From contig NC_051102.1 in NCBI RefSeq assembly GCF_901709675.1, positions 398,912 to 462,911 on the forward strand: a stretch of DNA of 64,000 bases, read 5' to 3'. The notes below the pieces were generated by a model. It was not told the origin of the DNA. It was given only the letters and a program-made list of their open reading frames with translations, and did not search any database. Shown here in pieces: positions 22,528 through 34,200 of the stretch (position 1 is the stretch's first letter; the number at the start of each line of letters is the position of its first letter). The position numbers and the translations under genes were made by a program. The DNA is from Syngnathus acus (taxonomy: Eukaryota; Chordata; Actinopteri; Syngnathiformes; Syngnathidae).

Positions 22528-24147
22528 TTCTGGCCGAAAATGGCCGCAGACATAGAGCAAAAGATCAAAAGTTGTCAAAGGTGCGTCTGCCGAAAAACAT
22601 TGCCAGAGAAGGCAGCACCCTTGGTAAACATACAAGTTACCAGACCCCTGGAATTAGTATGTATTGAGTTTTTGTCGATCGAACCAGACCGCAGTTCTAC
22701 AAAAGATGTCCTTGTAATCACAGACTTCTTTACAAAGTACGCTGTTGCAACTCCAACGCCTAACCAAAAAGCTCGAACTGTAGCGAAGGCCCTGTGGGAA
22801 AACTTCTTCATCCACTATGGTTTTCCTGAGAAGTTGCATAGTGACCAAGGAGCGGACTTTGAATCAAAAACTATCAAAGAACTGTGTAACTTGGCTGGAA
22901 TACAAAAAGTTAGGACTTCACCCTATCATCCCAGGGGAAACCCTGTAGAACGATTCAATCGTACCTTACTAATAAACATGTTAGGTACACTCCAAGATGA
23001 AGACAAGAGGCATTGGCATGACTTTGTAAAACCACCCGTGCATGCGTATAACTGTACCAGACACGATAGCACAGGGTTTACACCTTACGAATTAATGTTT
23101 GGAAGACAACCTCGACTACCAATAGACCTTGCCTTCAATCTTCCTCGGAACCAACGTCAGCGACAATCTCCTTCACAGTATGTCAAAGCTCTCAAATCTC
23201 ACCTCCAAGAGAGTTACCAACTGGCTATCACAAATGCTGCTAAAGCTGCTGAACAAAACAAAAGCAGACATAACAAACATGTAACTGAATCCGCCTTAAC
23301 TGTTGGTGATCGTGTGCTTGTGAAGAATATCCGAATAAGGGGGAAACACAAGTTGGCTGATAGATGGGAGTCCACGGTCCATGTGGTTGTGAGTCAAAAG
23401 GACAACTTACCTGTGTATACAGTAAGACCAGAACATCAAAACGGTCCTACTAGAACCCTGCACAGAGACCTTTTGTTACCATGCGGATTTCTGCCATCTG
23501 TCCCTGTAAATTCTCCTGCAGTCCAAGAGAAGCCCCGTCGACCAATCACACGACAACATCCAATACCAGACTCTGAAGAACCTGAACCTGACTACAACTC
23601 TGAGGAAGAGGATAACTACCCTTTATACTACTCTTCAGGTCCTCCACGGGAGATCTCAAGGTCACTTGAGGAATATAAGGTAGTTCTTCCCAGACCACAT
23701 TCCAATCTTACTGATGAACAGACTAAACCAGATAATGATGTAATTCCAGAGCTTTTGATGTTGTCTGATAATGCTCCAAAGGATTAAATTGAAACTGAAA
23801 AATTGCCGGAACTGGAAAAATCACCTAAAAATGAAGGAGAATCAAGTACTCACCTGAGTGAAAAGGGAAATTCCCTGGATTTAAACCAGACTGACAATGA
23901 GGAAACAAGAAAAACTCAAGTAAATGACACTGAAACTGTGACAGATGACAATGAAGAAAATGTCCCAGAATCTGACCAAGTTGTCAGAAGATCTTCTCGA
24001 GAGAGAACGAAACCCAAAAGGTTAACCTACCCTCAGTTAGGAACCCCTCTTGTGAGCATAGTTCAATCTTTGTTCCCGAGTTTAAGCAAATCTGTAACAA
24101 ATTACATTGAGAACCATGAGGAGAACCATGAGATCAAAGTACTCTAA
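22528..24147 (+). pseudogene. Ty3/Gypsy integrase and C-terminal tail
   Basis: After the LINE fragment the frame reads KSCQRCVCRK (the CxxC of the zinc-binding domain). The integrase core follows: VLVITDFFTKYAVATPT (first Asp), KLHSDQGADFESK (second Asp) and HPRGNPVERFNRT (catalytic Glu), then GFTPYELMFGR. The acidic triad is intact. A chromodomain was not recognised; the tail is acidic and low in complexity. A stop at 23785-23787 separates a final frame (23803-24147) with VVRRSSRERTKPKRL. This would normally integrate element cDNA, but here it is part of a dead element. Confidence 0.88.
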
Positions 24148-24520
24148 ACTATGCATTATGCAAAGGGACTTGCATAGATTTAAGCAGGGAAGGTGTAACC
24201 CAGGTTAACATAGCCTTGTAAAATAAGAGCCTGTTAATAAAAACAGTCATAAAGAAAGTACATTGTAAATATCTTCTAAACAGACCAACACAGATTAAAA
24301 GCATGTAAATTATTAAAACAATACAAATTCATTATTTTATTAATGTTTTTATTTGTTAAAATGATAAAAGTGTGAACATTCACTTTTATTTTGAAGGAGA
24401 CATGATGACGTAATGAAAAGACCCATGTGACCAAAAATGCGAACTCTACTATTTTTTTCCCGCCGTTCTTTTTGGGATGACGACGAAGGTGCACTAAATA
24501 CGGGAGTAAGTACGTTAAAC

Positions 24521-24721
24521 CAGGGGTCTCAAACTCCAGTCCTCGGGGGCCGCAGTCCTACATGTTTTCCAAGTTTCCCTCGTTAAACACACCTGATTCA
24601 AATGATCAGTTCATCCTCACGTTCTGCGGGAGCCTGATAATTGAATCAGGTGTGTTTAACGAGGGAAACTTGGAAAACATGTAGGAATGCGGCCCCCGAG
24701 GACTGGAGTTTGAGACCCTTG
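24521..24721. mobile_element. 201-bp palindromic hAT-like MITE
   Basis: The ends are CAGGGGTCTCAAAC and GTTTGAGACCCTTG with a perfect 8-bp duplication CGTTAAAC outside (24513-24520, 24722-24729). The 5' LTR of the same Gypsy element has a single CGTTAAAC at the matching place. The two halves are inverted copies of each other over most of their length (for example TCCTCGGGGGCCGCAG and GCGGCCCCCGAGGA; GAAAACATGTAGG inverted), so a single strand folds into one long hairpin. Confidence 0.93.
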
Positions 24722-25390
24722 CGTTAAACTAAAGGGAAGAGAGAGCGTGAAACAGGATTATATAAAGTTTTTTGTATTTGATGGACTTATTTTTCTGTTT
24801 TCAAACTTCTTTTCACCTTGGTGATGCACTAAGTGTGGAACGGGACTTGATTCACGAGAGTTGGTTCAGAAACATCTGAACTAATAACGAAGCTGATTTC
24901 TTGTGCGCAAGATGGCAAGCCAGCAAAGAGGCCTTGTCTCTCACGCAGGAGCGGAGAGCACTTGCTGGACGTTGTTCATCGAACCTGGTAGGATCTATCC
25001 ATTTTTTTCCACTGCTACACCGAAGTGGATTCGGAAAGGGTTGACTGACTATTCAGGAAAATCAGGAGAAGCCAACTGAAGGGATATAGAGACATTTGGA
25101 TATCGAAAGTCGTTCAGTCTTTTGCTGAATTGTTCTGAGTTTTGTACATGTTGTCACTTTTATTTTTGTGAACTATATATGTGATGATGCTGTAATGGTG
25201 TTATTGAAATATTGATTGGTTTGAACAAAATCAGTGAAATGGTGGAATTTAAAAGTGGCTTTAACTGAACTCAAATTAGATTTACTATTACTTTCGAATT
25301 ACCGTTTTTTGCCATGTATAATGCGCAAAATTGAACTAATTTATTGTCCTAAAATCCGGGGTGCGCATTATACATGGGTACAATTTTCTT

Positions 25391-25422
<32 letters not shown>

Positions 25423-25556
25423 AGAAAATCATGGTACAACAATTTTTGAAGAAAATCTTGTCACGGATGGAGTGTGGAAAGGAAGAGGGCGACCAAGTGC
25501 AGCTTGAACCAGGGTTCATTGGAGGAACTCAAAACACAGACTTGGTAAACTAACAT

Positions 25557-28500
25557 CCCCTCCGTGAGTCGTCACCTTATCGTGGTGGAGGGGTTTGCGT
25601 GCCCCTATGATCCTAGGAGCCATGTTGTCTGGGGCTTCATGCCCCTGGTAGGGTCACCCATGGCAAACGGGTCCTAGGTGAGGGGCCAGACAAAGCACGG
25701 CTCATCAGCCCCTTATGATGAAAAAAATTAATGGATCACGTTTTCCCTCGCCCGGACGCGGGTCACCGGGGCCCCCCTCTGGAGCCAGGCCTGGAGGCGG
25801 GGCTCGAAGGCGAGCGTCTGGTGGCCGGGCCTTCGCCCATGGGGCCCGGCCGGGCTCAGCCCGAAAAGGAAACGTGGGTCCCCCTTCCCATGGGCTCACC
25901 ACCTGTGGGAGGGGCCAAAGGGGTCGGGTGCATTGCAAGCTGGGCGGCGGCCAAAGGCAGGGACCTTGGCGGTCTGATCCCCGGCTGCAGAAGCTGGCTC
26001 TTGGGACATGGAATGTCACCTCTCTGGCTGGAAAGGAGCCCGAGCTGGTGTGCGAGGCAGAAAAGTTCCGACTAGATATAGTCGGACTTGCCTCCACGCA
26101 CAGTTTGGGTTCCGGTACAAGCCCTCTCGAGAGGGGCTGGACTCTCTTCCACTCTGGAGTTGCCCACGGTGAGAGGCGTCGAGCAGGTGTGGGTATACTT
26201 ATTGCCCCCCGGCTGGGCGCCTGCACATTGGGGTTCACCCCGGTGAACGAGAGGGTAGCCTCCCTCCGCCTTCGGGTGGGGGGACGGGTCCTGACTGTTG
26301 CTTGTGTCTATGCACCAAACGGCAGCTCAGAGTACCCACCCTTCTTGGAGTCCCTGGAGGAAGTGCTGGAGAGCGCTCCTTCTGGGGACTCCGTCGTTCT
26401 ACTGGGTGACTTCAATGCTCACGTGGGCAATGACAGTGAGACCTGGAAGGGCGTGATTGGGAGGAACGGCCCCCCCGATCTGAACCCGAGCGGTGTTCTA
26501 TTGTTGGACTTCTGTGCTCGACACGGATTTTCAATAATGAACACCATGTTCAAACATAAGGGTGTCCATGTGTGCACTTGGCACCAGGACACCCTAGGCC
26601 GCAGTTCGATGATCGACTTTGTAGTCGTGTCATCGAATTTGCGGCCGCATGTTTTGGACACTCGGGCGAAGAGAGGGGCGGAGCTGTCAACTGATCACCA
26701 CCTGGTGGTGGGTTGGCTCCGATGGTGGGGGAAGATGCCGGTCCGACCTGGCAGACCCAAACGTTCTGTGAGGGTCTGCTGGGAACGTCTGGCGGAATCC
26801 CCTGTCAGGAAGAGCTTCAACTCCCACCTCCGGCAGAGCTTTTCCCACGTCCCGGGGGAGGCGGGGGACATTGAGTCCGAGTGGACCTTGTTCCGCGCCT
26901 CCATTGTTGAGGCGGCCGACCGGAGCTGTGGCCGTAAGGTCATTGGTGCCTGTCGTGGCGGCAATCCCCGAACCCGCTGGTGGACACCGGCGGTAAGGGA
27001 TGCCGTCAAGCTGAAGAAGGAGTCCTATCGGGCCGTTTTGGCCTGCGGGACTCCGGAGGCAGCTGACAGGTACCGGGTGGCCAAGCGGAACGCGGCTTCG
27101 GCGGTTGCTGAGGCAAAAACCCGGGCGTGGGAGGAGTTCGGCGAGGCCATGGAGAATGACTTCCGGACGGCTTCGAGGAAATTCTGTTCCACCATCCGGC
27201 GTCTCAGGAGGGGGAAGCAGTGCAACGTCAACACTGTTTACAGTGGAGATGGCGTGCTGCTGACCTCGACTCGGGACGTCGTGTGTCGGTGGGGAGAATA
27301 CTTCGAAGACCTCCTCAATTCCACCGACACGCCTTCCATTGTGGAAGCAGGGCCTGGGGACTCTGAGGCGGACTCTCCAATCTCTGGGGTTGAAGTCACT
27401 GAGGTAGTTAAAAAACTCCTCGGTGGCAAGGCCCCGGGGGTGGATGAGATCCGCCCGGATTTCTTAAGGGCTCTGGATGTTGTGGGGCTGTCATGGCTGA
27501 CACGTCTCTACAGCATCGCGTGGACATCGGGGACAGTGCCTCTGGATTGGCAGACTGGGGTGGTGGTTCCCCTCTTTAAGAAGGGGGACCGGAGGGTGTG
27601 TTCCAATTACAGGGGAATTACACTCCTCAGCCTCCCTGGTAAGGTCTATTCAGGGGTGCTGGAGAGGAGGGTCCGTCGGGAGGTCGAACCTCGGATTCAG
27701 GAGGAACAGTGTGGCTTTCGTCCTGGCCGTGGAACAGTGGACCAGCTCTTCACCCTCAACAGGATCCTCGAGGGTGCATGGGAGTTCGCCCAACCAGTCC
27801 ACATGTGTTTTGTGGACTTGGAGAAGGCGTTCGACCGTGTCCCTCGGGAGGTTCTGTGGGGGGTGCTTCGGGAGTACGGGGTACCGAGCCAACTGATAAG
27901 GGCGGTTCGGTCCCTGTATCACCGATGCCAGAGTGTGGTCCGCATTTCCGGCAGTAAGTCGGATTCGTTCCCAGTGAGGGTTGGACTCCGCCAAGGCTGC
28001 CCTTTGTCACCGATTCTGTTCATAATTTTTATGGACAGAATTTCTAGGTGCAGCCGAGGCGTTGAGGGTGTCCGGTTTGGGGACCTCAGCATCGCGTCTC
28101 TGCTTTTTGCAGACGACGTTGTGCTGTTGGCTTCTTCAGGCCGTGATCTCCAGCTCTCACTGGAGCGGTTCGCAGCCGAGTGTGAAGCGGTCGGGATGAG
28201 GGTCAGCACCTCCAAATCCGAGTCCATGGTCCTCGATCGGAAAAGGGTGGAATGCCCTCTCCGGATCGGGGATGAGATCCTGCCCCAAGTGGAGGAGTTT
28301 AAGTATCTTGGGGTCTTGTTCACGAGTGAGGGGAGGATGGAGCGTGAGATCGACAGGCGGATCGGTGCAGCGTCGGCAGTAATGCGGACTCTGTACCGGT
28401 CCGTCGTGGTAAAGAGAGAGCTGAGCCAAAAGGCAAAGCTCTCAATTTACCGGTCGATTTACGCTCCTACCCTCACCTATGGTCACGAGCTATGGGTCGT

Positions 28501-28928
28501 GACCGAAAGAACGAGATCCCGGATACAAGCGGCCGAAATGAGTTTTCTCCGCAGGATGTCCGGGCTCTCCCTTAGAGATAGGGTGAGAAGTTCGGTCATC
28601 CGGGAGAGACTCGGAGTAGAGTCGCTACTCCTCCACGTTGAGAGGAGCCAGATGAGGTGGCTCGGGCATCTCATCAGGAGGCCTCCTGGACGCCTCCCTG
28701 GGGAGGTGTTCCGGGCATGTCCCACCGGTAGGAGACCCCGGGGACGACCCAGGACGCGCTGGAGAGACTATGTCTCTCGGCTGGCCTGGGAACGCCTTGG
28801 GATCCCCCGGGATGAGCTAGATGAAGTAGCTGGGGAGAGGGAAGTCTGGGAGTCCCTCCTGAAGCTGCTGCCCCCGCGACCCGACCCCGGATAAGCGGAA
28901 GAAGATGGATGGATGGATGGATGGATGG
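25557..28928 (+). mobile_element. full-length Rex3 (RTE-clade) LINE with intact ORF
   Basis: The insertion is bounded by an 11-bp target duplication TAAACTAACAT (25546-25556, 28929-28939). Uninterrupted copies of the host element read straight through at 42101 and 46539. The 5' UTR is about 160 bp, the ORF is open, and the very short 3' UTR ends in GATGGATGG repeats, a known hallmark of Rex3. The stretch GGCTGCCCTTTGTCACCG around 27995 agrees with the conserved RT site used to survey Rex3 in fish. It is the innermost and probably youngest LINE of the nest. Confidence 0.92.
25715..28894 (+). CDS. Rex3 endonuclease / reverse transcriptase polyprotein
   Basis: This single open frame of 1059 codons makes the enzyme of a target-primed LINE. 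The start chosen is the first ATG, but the first 90 residues are Gly/Pro/Arg-rich and the true start could be later. The apurinic-type endonuclease begins near residue 96 ([11 protein letters not shown]) and has [11 protein letters not shown] near 230 and [10 protein letters not shown] near 324. The reverse transcriptase follows: [35 protein letters not shown] (first Asp), [14 protein letters not shown] and [12 protein letters not shown] near 797 (catalytic Asp pair). The C-terminus has a basic [18 protein letters not shown] motif. No stop or frameshift is present, so it could be active. Similar proteins are sometimes mis-annotated as craniofacial development protein 2-like. Confidence 0.9.
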   Translation: MMKKINGSRFPSPGRGSPGPPSGARPGGGARRRASGGRAFAHGARPGSARKGNVGPPSHGLTTCGRGQRGRVHCKLGGGQRQGPWRSDPRLQKLALGTWNVTSLAGKEPELVCEAEKFRLDIVGLASTHSLGSGTSPLERGWTLFHSGVAHGERRRAGVGILIAPRLGACTLGFTPVNERVASLRLRVGGRVLTVACVYAPNGSSEYPPFLESLEEVLESAPSGDSVVLLGDFNAHVGNDSETWKGVIGRNGPPDLNPSGVLLLDFCARHGFSIMNTMFKHKGVHVCTWHQDTLGRSSMIDFVVVSSNLRPHVLDTRAKRGAELSTDHHLVVGWLRWWGKMPVRPGRPKRSVRVCWERLAESPVRKSFNSHLRQSFSHVPGEAGDIESEWTLFRASIVEAADRSCGRKVIGACRGGNPRTRWWTPAVRDAVKLKKESYRAVLACGTPEAADRYRVAKRNAASAVAEAKTRAWEEFGEAMENDFRTASRKFCSTIRRLRRGKQCNVNTVYSGDGVLLTSTRDVVCRWGEYFEDLLNSTDTPSIVEAGPGDSEADSPISGVEVTEVVKKLLGGKAPGVDEIRPDFLRALDVVGLSWLTRLYSIAWTSGTVPLDWQTGVVVPLFKKGDRRVCSNYRGITLLSLPGKVYSGVLERRVRREVEPRIQEEQCGFRPGRGTVDQLFTLNRILEGAWEFAQPVHMCFVDLEKAFDRVPREVLWGVLREYGVPSQLIRAVRSLYHRCQSVVRISGSKSDSFPVRVGLRQGCPLSPILFIIFMDRISRCSRGVEGVRFGDLSIASLLFADDVVLLASSGRDLQLSLERFAAECEAVGMRVSTSKSESMVLDRKRVECPLRIGDEILPQVEEFKYLGVLFTSEGRMEREIDRRIGAASAVMRTLYRSVVVKRELSQKAKLSIYRSIYAPTLTYGHELWVVTERTRSRIQAAEMSFLRRMSGLSLRDRVRSSVIRERLGVESLLLHVERSQMRWLGHLIRRPPGRLPGEVFRACPTGRRPRGRPRTRWRDYVSRLAWERLGIPRDELDEVAGEREVWESLLKLLPPRPDPG

Positions 28929-29570
28929 TAAACTAACATAACTCTCTAACAAAACCAACAACAGGACTGACCGACAAAGACGTGGAACAAAAAGACAGGG
29001 GGACATTACCAAAGACAGGAACAGAAACCTGTGTTATTGTCAAATATTGTTTGTTTTTTAATCTCCATCGCGGACTGGACGTCATACGGAGGCAGTATCA
29101 CTGCGTATGCGCACTATGGATCCGATGCGAATAGTCCTCTTCTCTTCTTGACTGACAATGAATGTGATAGTTTAATACATACAATCAGCAAATAACAAAA
29201 TACGTATTACAGGTAATATTTTATTTCACAACACTTTGCCTTGTTCCTTTCGTCTCTGCTGTTCACTTCAAACACGCTCCATACGAACGCAATGCTCTCG
29301 TATCAGACGCTTGCTCGATCACCTGCTCGTTTGCTGTCACAATGTACCCTACACAAATCCGAAACATTTGTTGCGGCTCCGAGTCACGACGAGGGGCAAG
29401 TTTTGGTTTCCAAGGGTGTTTTTATTCCTCTTCAACTTCTCTCCCATACAGACACATGTCCGCACGTCACTTTCCTCTCTTTTCATTTTAACCTAACTGA
29501 TCGCGGTGGTGCCTTTATGGGCAGTGGGAGAAATCAACGCCAACAAAAAAAATACATCCAGCCTAGTTAA

Positions 29571-29899
29571 GACCATACCAAAGACTATAAAAATGGGACC
29601 CATTGCCTCCCTGCTTGGCACTCAGCATTAAGGGTTGGAATTGGGGGGTTAGATCACCAAATCCAATCACACGGGGATGGGTTAAATGCAGAGGACAAAT
29701 TTCACCACACCCATATGTGTGTGTGACGATCATTGGGACTTTAACTTTAACTTTTAACTTTAAATGATTCCCGAGCGCGGCGCCGCTGCTGCTCACTGCT
29801 CCCCTCTCCCCCAGGGGATGGATCAAAATCACACGGGGATGGGTCAAATGCAGAGGACAAATTTCACCACACCCAGATGCGTGTGACGATCATTGGGAC
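29571..29899 (+). mobile_element. SINE inside TA-target element, itself split by a second SINE piece
   Basis: The body starts CCATACCAAAGACTATAAAA and ends GATCATTGGGACTT, lacking the tRNA head. At 29663-29761 a 99-bp copy of the SINE 3' half is inserted, flanked by AAAT (29659-29662, 29762-29765). The sister copy at 51630 reads ATCACCAAATGATTCCC without interruption, so the inner piece is a later event. Confidence 0.85.
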
Positions 29900-30379
29900 T
29901 TAAAAAAAAAAAAAGAAAAAAAAAAAAAAAGTCAAAATTTGGGTGCGTATTATACATGGGTACAGGCTTTTTTCCAGCATTGACATGCCATTTTTAGAGT
30001 GCGTATTATACATGGGGGCGCATTATACATGGAAAAAAACGGTACTTACCTGTACTGAATGTTATTCAAACAACACAAAGTGAGGTAACTAAACAGATTG
30101 AACCTTGGAATTAATAAAACAACCCGGGTTGACACTGAAATTCTTTAAACTGAAAAGTTTAACTGAAAGGGAAATTATTTTCTTCAACTAACGTTGAGTT
30201 TAAATGTAAATTGTATGTCAACTATTTTCTCTACTAAAATAAGCCGGCAGTTCAATTCAAACCTTGGTCTGTGGTCATTTAATTTGCTTATTCTATCACC
30301 ACTACAAATATAGCCGAACTTAGAACTGGTCCATTATCTAAATTACTGTAAGCACTGTCAAAAACAAAAAGGTGTTACA

Positions 30380-30691
30380 TTAGGATCCTGAACTCTCTCC
30401 CCCCTCCACCCTCGGCTGCTTAACATCCTGTACTTTTGCGCTATATTCTGACTGTCTGCTGTATGCACACTTGCCCCACTCTTATTTATTTATTTATTTG
30501 TTTATTTATTATTTATTCATCGCTCTTATTTGTTCATTGTTTGTGCCTTCTTGTTTTTACTTTTTGTGCTGTTTACTTGTATGTATATTGTGTAATATGT
30601 CTTGTCACCGTGGGATAGTGGGAAACGTAATTTCGATCTCTTTGTGTGTCTTGACGTGAAGAAATTGACAATAAAGCAGACTTTGACTTTT
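30380..30691 (+). mobile_element. Rex1/Babar-type LINE, right part (3' end)
   Basis: The sequence continues exactly where 17660 stopped (TTAGGATCCTGAACTCTC). It runs through the T-rich 3' UTR to AATAAAGCAGACTTTGACTT and the second TGAAA duplication at 30692-30696, after which the Copia frame resumes. Confidence 0.9.
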
Positions 30692-31263
30692 TGAAATATT
30701 AGGTCACTGTAACTATGATGATGTGGCAAAACTGCCGAGTGTTGTTGAAGGGATGAAAATCAGTGGTTCTGTTGAAAGAGCTAACCCAAACTGTCAGGTG
30801 TGCATTCAAGGGAAGTACGCTCAGAGTAGAGACAGAGAGACAGACATCAGAGCTAAGAGTGCACTTGAGTTGGTGCACATAGATCTAACTGGTCCTATTG
30901 AAACAGAGGCAAAAAATGGTTTCAGATATGCTGTAACATTTACCGATGATTACAGCAGTGCAGTCTTACTTTTTAAAGGCAAAGAGCGATACTGCCAAAG
31001 CTACTGAAAGATTCATAGCTGGCACTGCCCCCTATGGGAAGATCAAGTGTGTCAGGTCAGACAATGGTACAGAGTACACATCAAAGGAGTTTCAAGAGCT
31101 ACTGTGCAGGAATGGCATTCGACATGAAACCTCAGCACCTTACTCACCCCATCAGAATGGGACTGCTGAGAGAAATTGGAGAACACTTTTTGAGATGACT
31201 AGGTGCATGATCATAGAGAACAACCTACCAAAAGAGCTATGGACATATGCTGTAATGACAGCG
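30692..31263 (+). pseudogene. Ty1/Copia Pol relic, part 2 (integrase)
   Basis: The frame continues the zinc-binding segment (LGHCNYDDVAKLP, then NCQVCIQGKYA). The integrase core follows: LELVHIDLTGPIE (first Asp), CVRSDNGTEYTSKEF (second Asp) and NGTAERNWRTLFEM (catalytic Glu). One frameshift near 30965 separates the first Asp from the others. The frame is cut at about 31264 by the tail of a minus-strand L2 LINE and resumes near 35071. Confidence 0.88.
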
Positions 31264-34200
31264 GTGGTAATAATAATAATAATAATAATGATAAATTATA
31301 TTTATAACGCACTTTACATTCGGGGGAATCTCAAAGTGCTACATGGCAGATAAAAAAACAAGAAAACAAAACAAGGACAAGTTTAAAACAACTGGACGAC
31401 AACCAAGATATGAGAGAAATTACGGAAATGCTAAAGTAAAGAGGTGAGTTTTAAGTCCAGTTTTGAAAGAGTCAGTGGATTGGGGTGCTTTTAGGTGGTC
31501 GGGGAGGGAGTTCCACAGTGTAGGGGCTGTATGGCAGAAGGCCCGGTCGCCCATAGTGCGCAGCTTGGTTTTCGGAACGTGGAGAAGGTGTGAATTGGAT
31601 GAGCGGAGGCTTTGGGTGGCAGATTTTGGGGCAAGGAGTTCTTTGAGGTATGGGGGAGCATGTCCGAGGATACAATGGTGAGTGAGGAGGGCGATCTTAT
31701 AATCAATTCGGAATTTGATGGGGAGCCAGTGCAGAGAACGGAGGATGGGTGTGATGTGATTGCTTTTCCGCACCCTCATCAGGATCCTAGCAGCGCTGTT
31801 TTGAATGTACTGAAGCCTCTGGAGGCTCTTGCTAGGGATCCCGATGAGGAGTGCGTTACAATAGTCTAGCCTTGAGGAGACAAAGGCGTGGACAAGTTTC
31901 TCAGCATCCGTCAGGGTAAGTGTGGGGCGGAGTTTGGAAATATTTCTGAGGTGGAAGAAGGAGGTTTTGCAGATGTGTTTTATGTGTGACTCAAGGTTGA
32001 GTTGAGGGTCCAGTTTCACACCCAGGTTGGTGACAGTGGCTGAGAGGGGAATAGTGAGACCGGCGAATAAGATGCTTGTTATTGGGCAGGTATGGATCTG
32101 ATGGGGAGTGCAAATTAACATGGCTTGGGTTTTGTCACTGTTAACTTGCAGGAAGCTGAGATTCATCCACGCCTTTATCTCCTCCAGACACAGGGAGAGG
32201 ATGGATGAGGGAGATGGAGAAGGCTGGGTTATGGAAGGCGGGGGGTCAAGTTTGAGGTATAGCTGGGTGTCGTCCGCATAACAATGATATGAGATGCCGA
32301 ACTTCCTGATTATATTGCCGAGGGGTAGTATGTAGAGAGTGAAGAGGGTAGGACCGAGTACAGATCCCTGGGGGACACCGGAGGTGACAGTGTGAGTGTC
32401 GGATTTTTCCCCCCCAGGGAAACGTACTCGGTCCGGTTCGAGAGGTAGGACTGAAGCCAGGTTAGAGCAGTGCCAGAGAATCCAGTGGAGTGAAGTTGGT
32501 TAAGGAGGATATTGTGGTGGACAGTGTCAAATGCAGCGGACAGATCCAACAGGATGAGAAGTGACGGGGAGCCTGCATCGGCAGCCATGAGAAGGTCGTT
32601 GGTGACCCTAACAAGTGCTGTTTCAGTGCTGTGGCCAGAGCGAAACCCGGATTGAAATTTCTCAGCGATGTTATTGCGGGTGAGATGAGTGTGAAGTTGG
32701 GCAGCTACCACTTTTTCCAGAACCTTGGAGAGGAACGGGAGGTTAGATATTGGTCTGTAGTTGGCAAGGTTGTCCGGGTCAAGTGAGGGTTTTTTGAGCA
32801 GGGGGGTAATAATGGGAGTCTTCAATGCAGGGGGTACAGAGCCAGACTGGAGTGAGAGGTTGATGACATTGGTTATTAGGGGACTAATGGCTGAGGTTTG
32901 TTGTTTAATGAGGGCTGTGGGGAAAGGGTCCATGGCACATGTGGAGGGTTTCATCTTTTTGATGATGTCTTCTACCTCCGACTGCAAGATAGGGGAGAAG
33001 CAGCGGAGAGGCTGGACTGTCCCGGGTGGAAGGAAGGGGGGAGGAGGTGAAGTGTTGGGGCAAGAAGAGGAGAGGAGCTGGGTGCGGATGTTGTCAACCT
33101 TAGCGGTAAAGAAGGTCATAAAGTTATTGGACACTACCTCTGAGGATTCTGTTGGAGTGGTGGGTTGGGGTTTGAGAAAGTGGTTGATGGTTGAAAAGAG
33201 CTGTTTTGAATTTCCAGGGGTATTGTTTATGATATTGGAATAGAACTGGGCACGTGCAGTCCCAAGGGCTTTTGAGTAGGCCTTCTGATGTTCTTTGTAG
33301 GCCTGTTTGTGCACGGTCAGTCCTGAGGCTTTAAGACGCCGCTCCAGGATGCGTCCAGTTGACTTCATCAGACGCAGCTCACTGGTGTACCAGGGGGCTG
33401 AGCGTGAAAAGGTCACTGTTTTGGTTTTTTGGGGGGCGTGGATACTTAGAAGTTTGGCCAAAGAGTTATTGTAATGGTCCACTGCCTTGCTGACTGATGT
33501 AAAGGTTGCAGAGGAGGAGGAGAGAAGCTGGAGGTCCTGTGCTATAGTGTCTTGGTTGATGTTTTTGAAATTTCTGAATGAGATTTGCCGCTTGGGTTTG
33601 GAGTGGGGGTGTGGGAAAGGAAGTTCCATTTGAATAAGTTTGTGGTCAGACACACCGACCTCATGAACTTGCAGGTTGCTTATGGCCGATGAGGAGATGA
33701 CAAGGTCAAGTGTATGCCCTTTGTCATGTGTGGGGACATTTACATGTTGGGTGAGGTGTAAACAGTCCAATAGTTGCAACAGTTCAGAGGCAGGGGGGCA
33801 GGAGGGGGTGTCGACATGGATGTTAACATCACCTAATATGATTAGATTAGAGGAAGTGGAGGTACAGAGGGTAGTGAGTAGATCGTGTAGTTCTGGAATG
33901 AAAGAGGAGTTTGGTTTAGGAGGGCGGTAAATAAGTAAAACTGTGATGGGATATGGAGGTTTACATTTGAATGCAAGGGATTCGAATGAGGAGTGATCAG
34001 GTAGAGGGAGGGGGGACAGCTCTAGATCAAGACGGTGGAGTACAGCCAGGCCACCGCCACGGCCAGTGCTGCGAGGTTTAGTTATGTATTTATAACCAGA
34101 GGGACAGGCTTCATTGAGGGATTGATAGACATCGGGTGGTTGCCAGGTCTCAGTCAGGCACATTATGTCTAAGCCTTTGTCCAGGATGAGGTCGTGAATA

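Larger units (their letters stand above)
18928..24193 (+). mobile_element. Ty3/Gypsy internal region, decayed, PNMA-like Gag
   Basis: The order is leader, Gag (19015-20505), a Rex1 LINE fragment, RT thumb/RNase H (21056-21750), zinc-binding and integrase (to about 23787), a C-terminal tail frame (23803-24147), a purine tract (AGCAGGGAAGG) and the 3' LTR. The protease and the fingers/palm of RT, including the YxDD loop, are absent; the Rex1 fragment sits exactly where they should be. Stops at about 19189, 21658 and 23785 and a second Rex1 insertion at 22332 add to the damage. The element cannot make its own enzymes. Confidence 0.85.
25302..30042. mobile_element. TA-target TIR element, copy 2, split by Rex3
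   Basis: The left end CCGTTTTTTGCCATGTATAA and the right end (TACATGGAAAAAAACGG) are inverted. TA flanks both sides (25300-25301, 30043-30044). The 5' LTR at the matching site reads GAATTACTTACC with one TA, which proves a TA duplication on insertion. Without the Rex3 insertion (25557-28928 plus its target duplication) the element is about 1.36 kb and matches the copy at 50729-51988. It carries a SINE near its right end. No transposase frame was found. Confidence 0.9.
24194..30379 (+). mobile_element. Ty3/Gypsy 3' LTR, split by three nested elements
   Basis: LTR sequence collinear with 17661-18927 is found at 24194-24520, 24722-25301 and 30043-30379, ending GTGTTACA. Two insertions split it directly: a hAT-like palindromic MITE and a TA-target element. 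A Rex3 LINE is nested in the latter. The intact 5' LTR provides the empty site for both direct insertions. Confidence 0.92.

Noticed and set aside
25715-28894. Craniofacial development protein 2-like host gene
   Set aside because: The frame has a full RT with FADD, a GATG tail and a target duplication; it is a Rex3 LINE, and such names are database mis-annotation.
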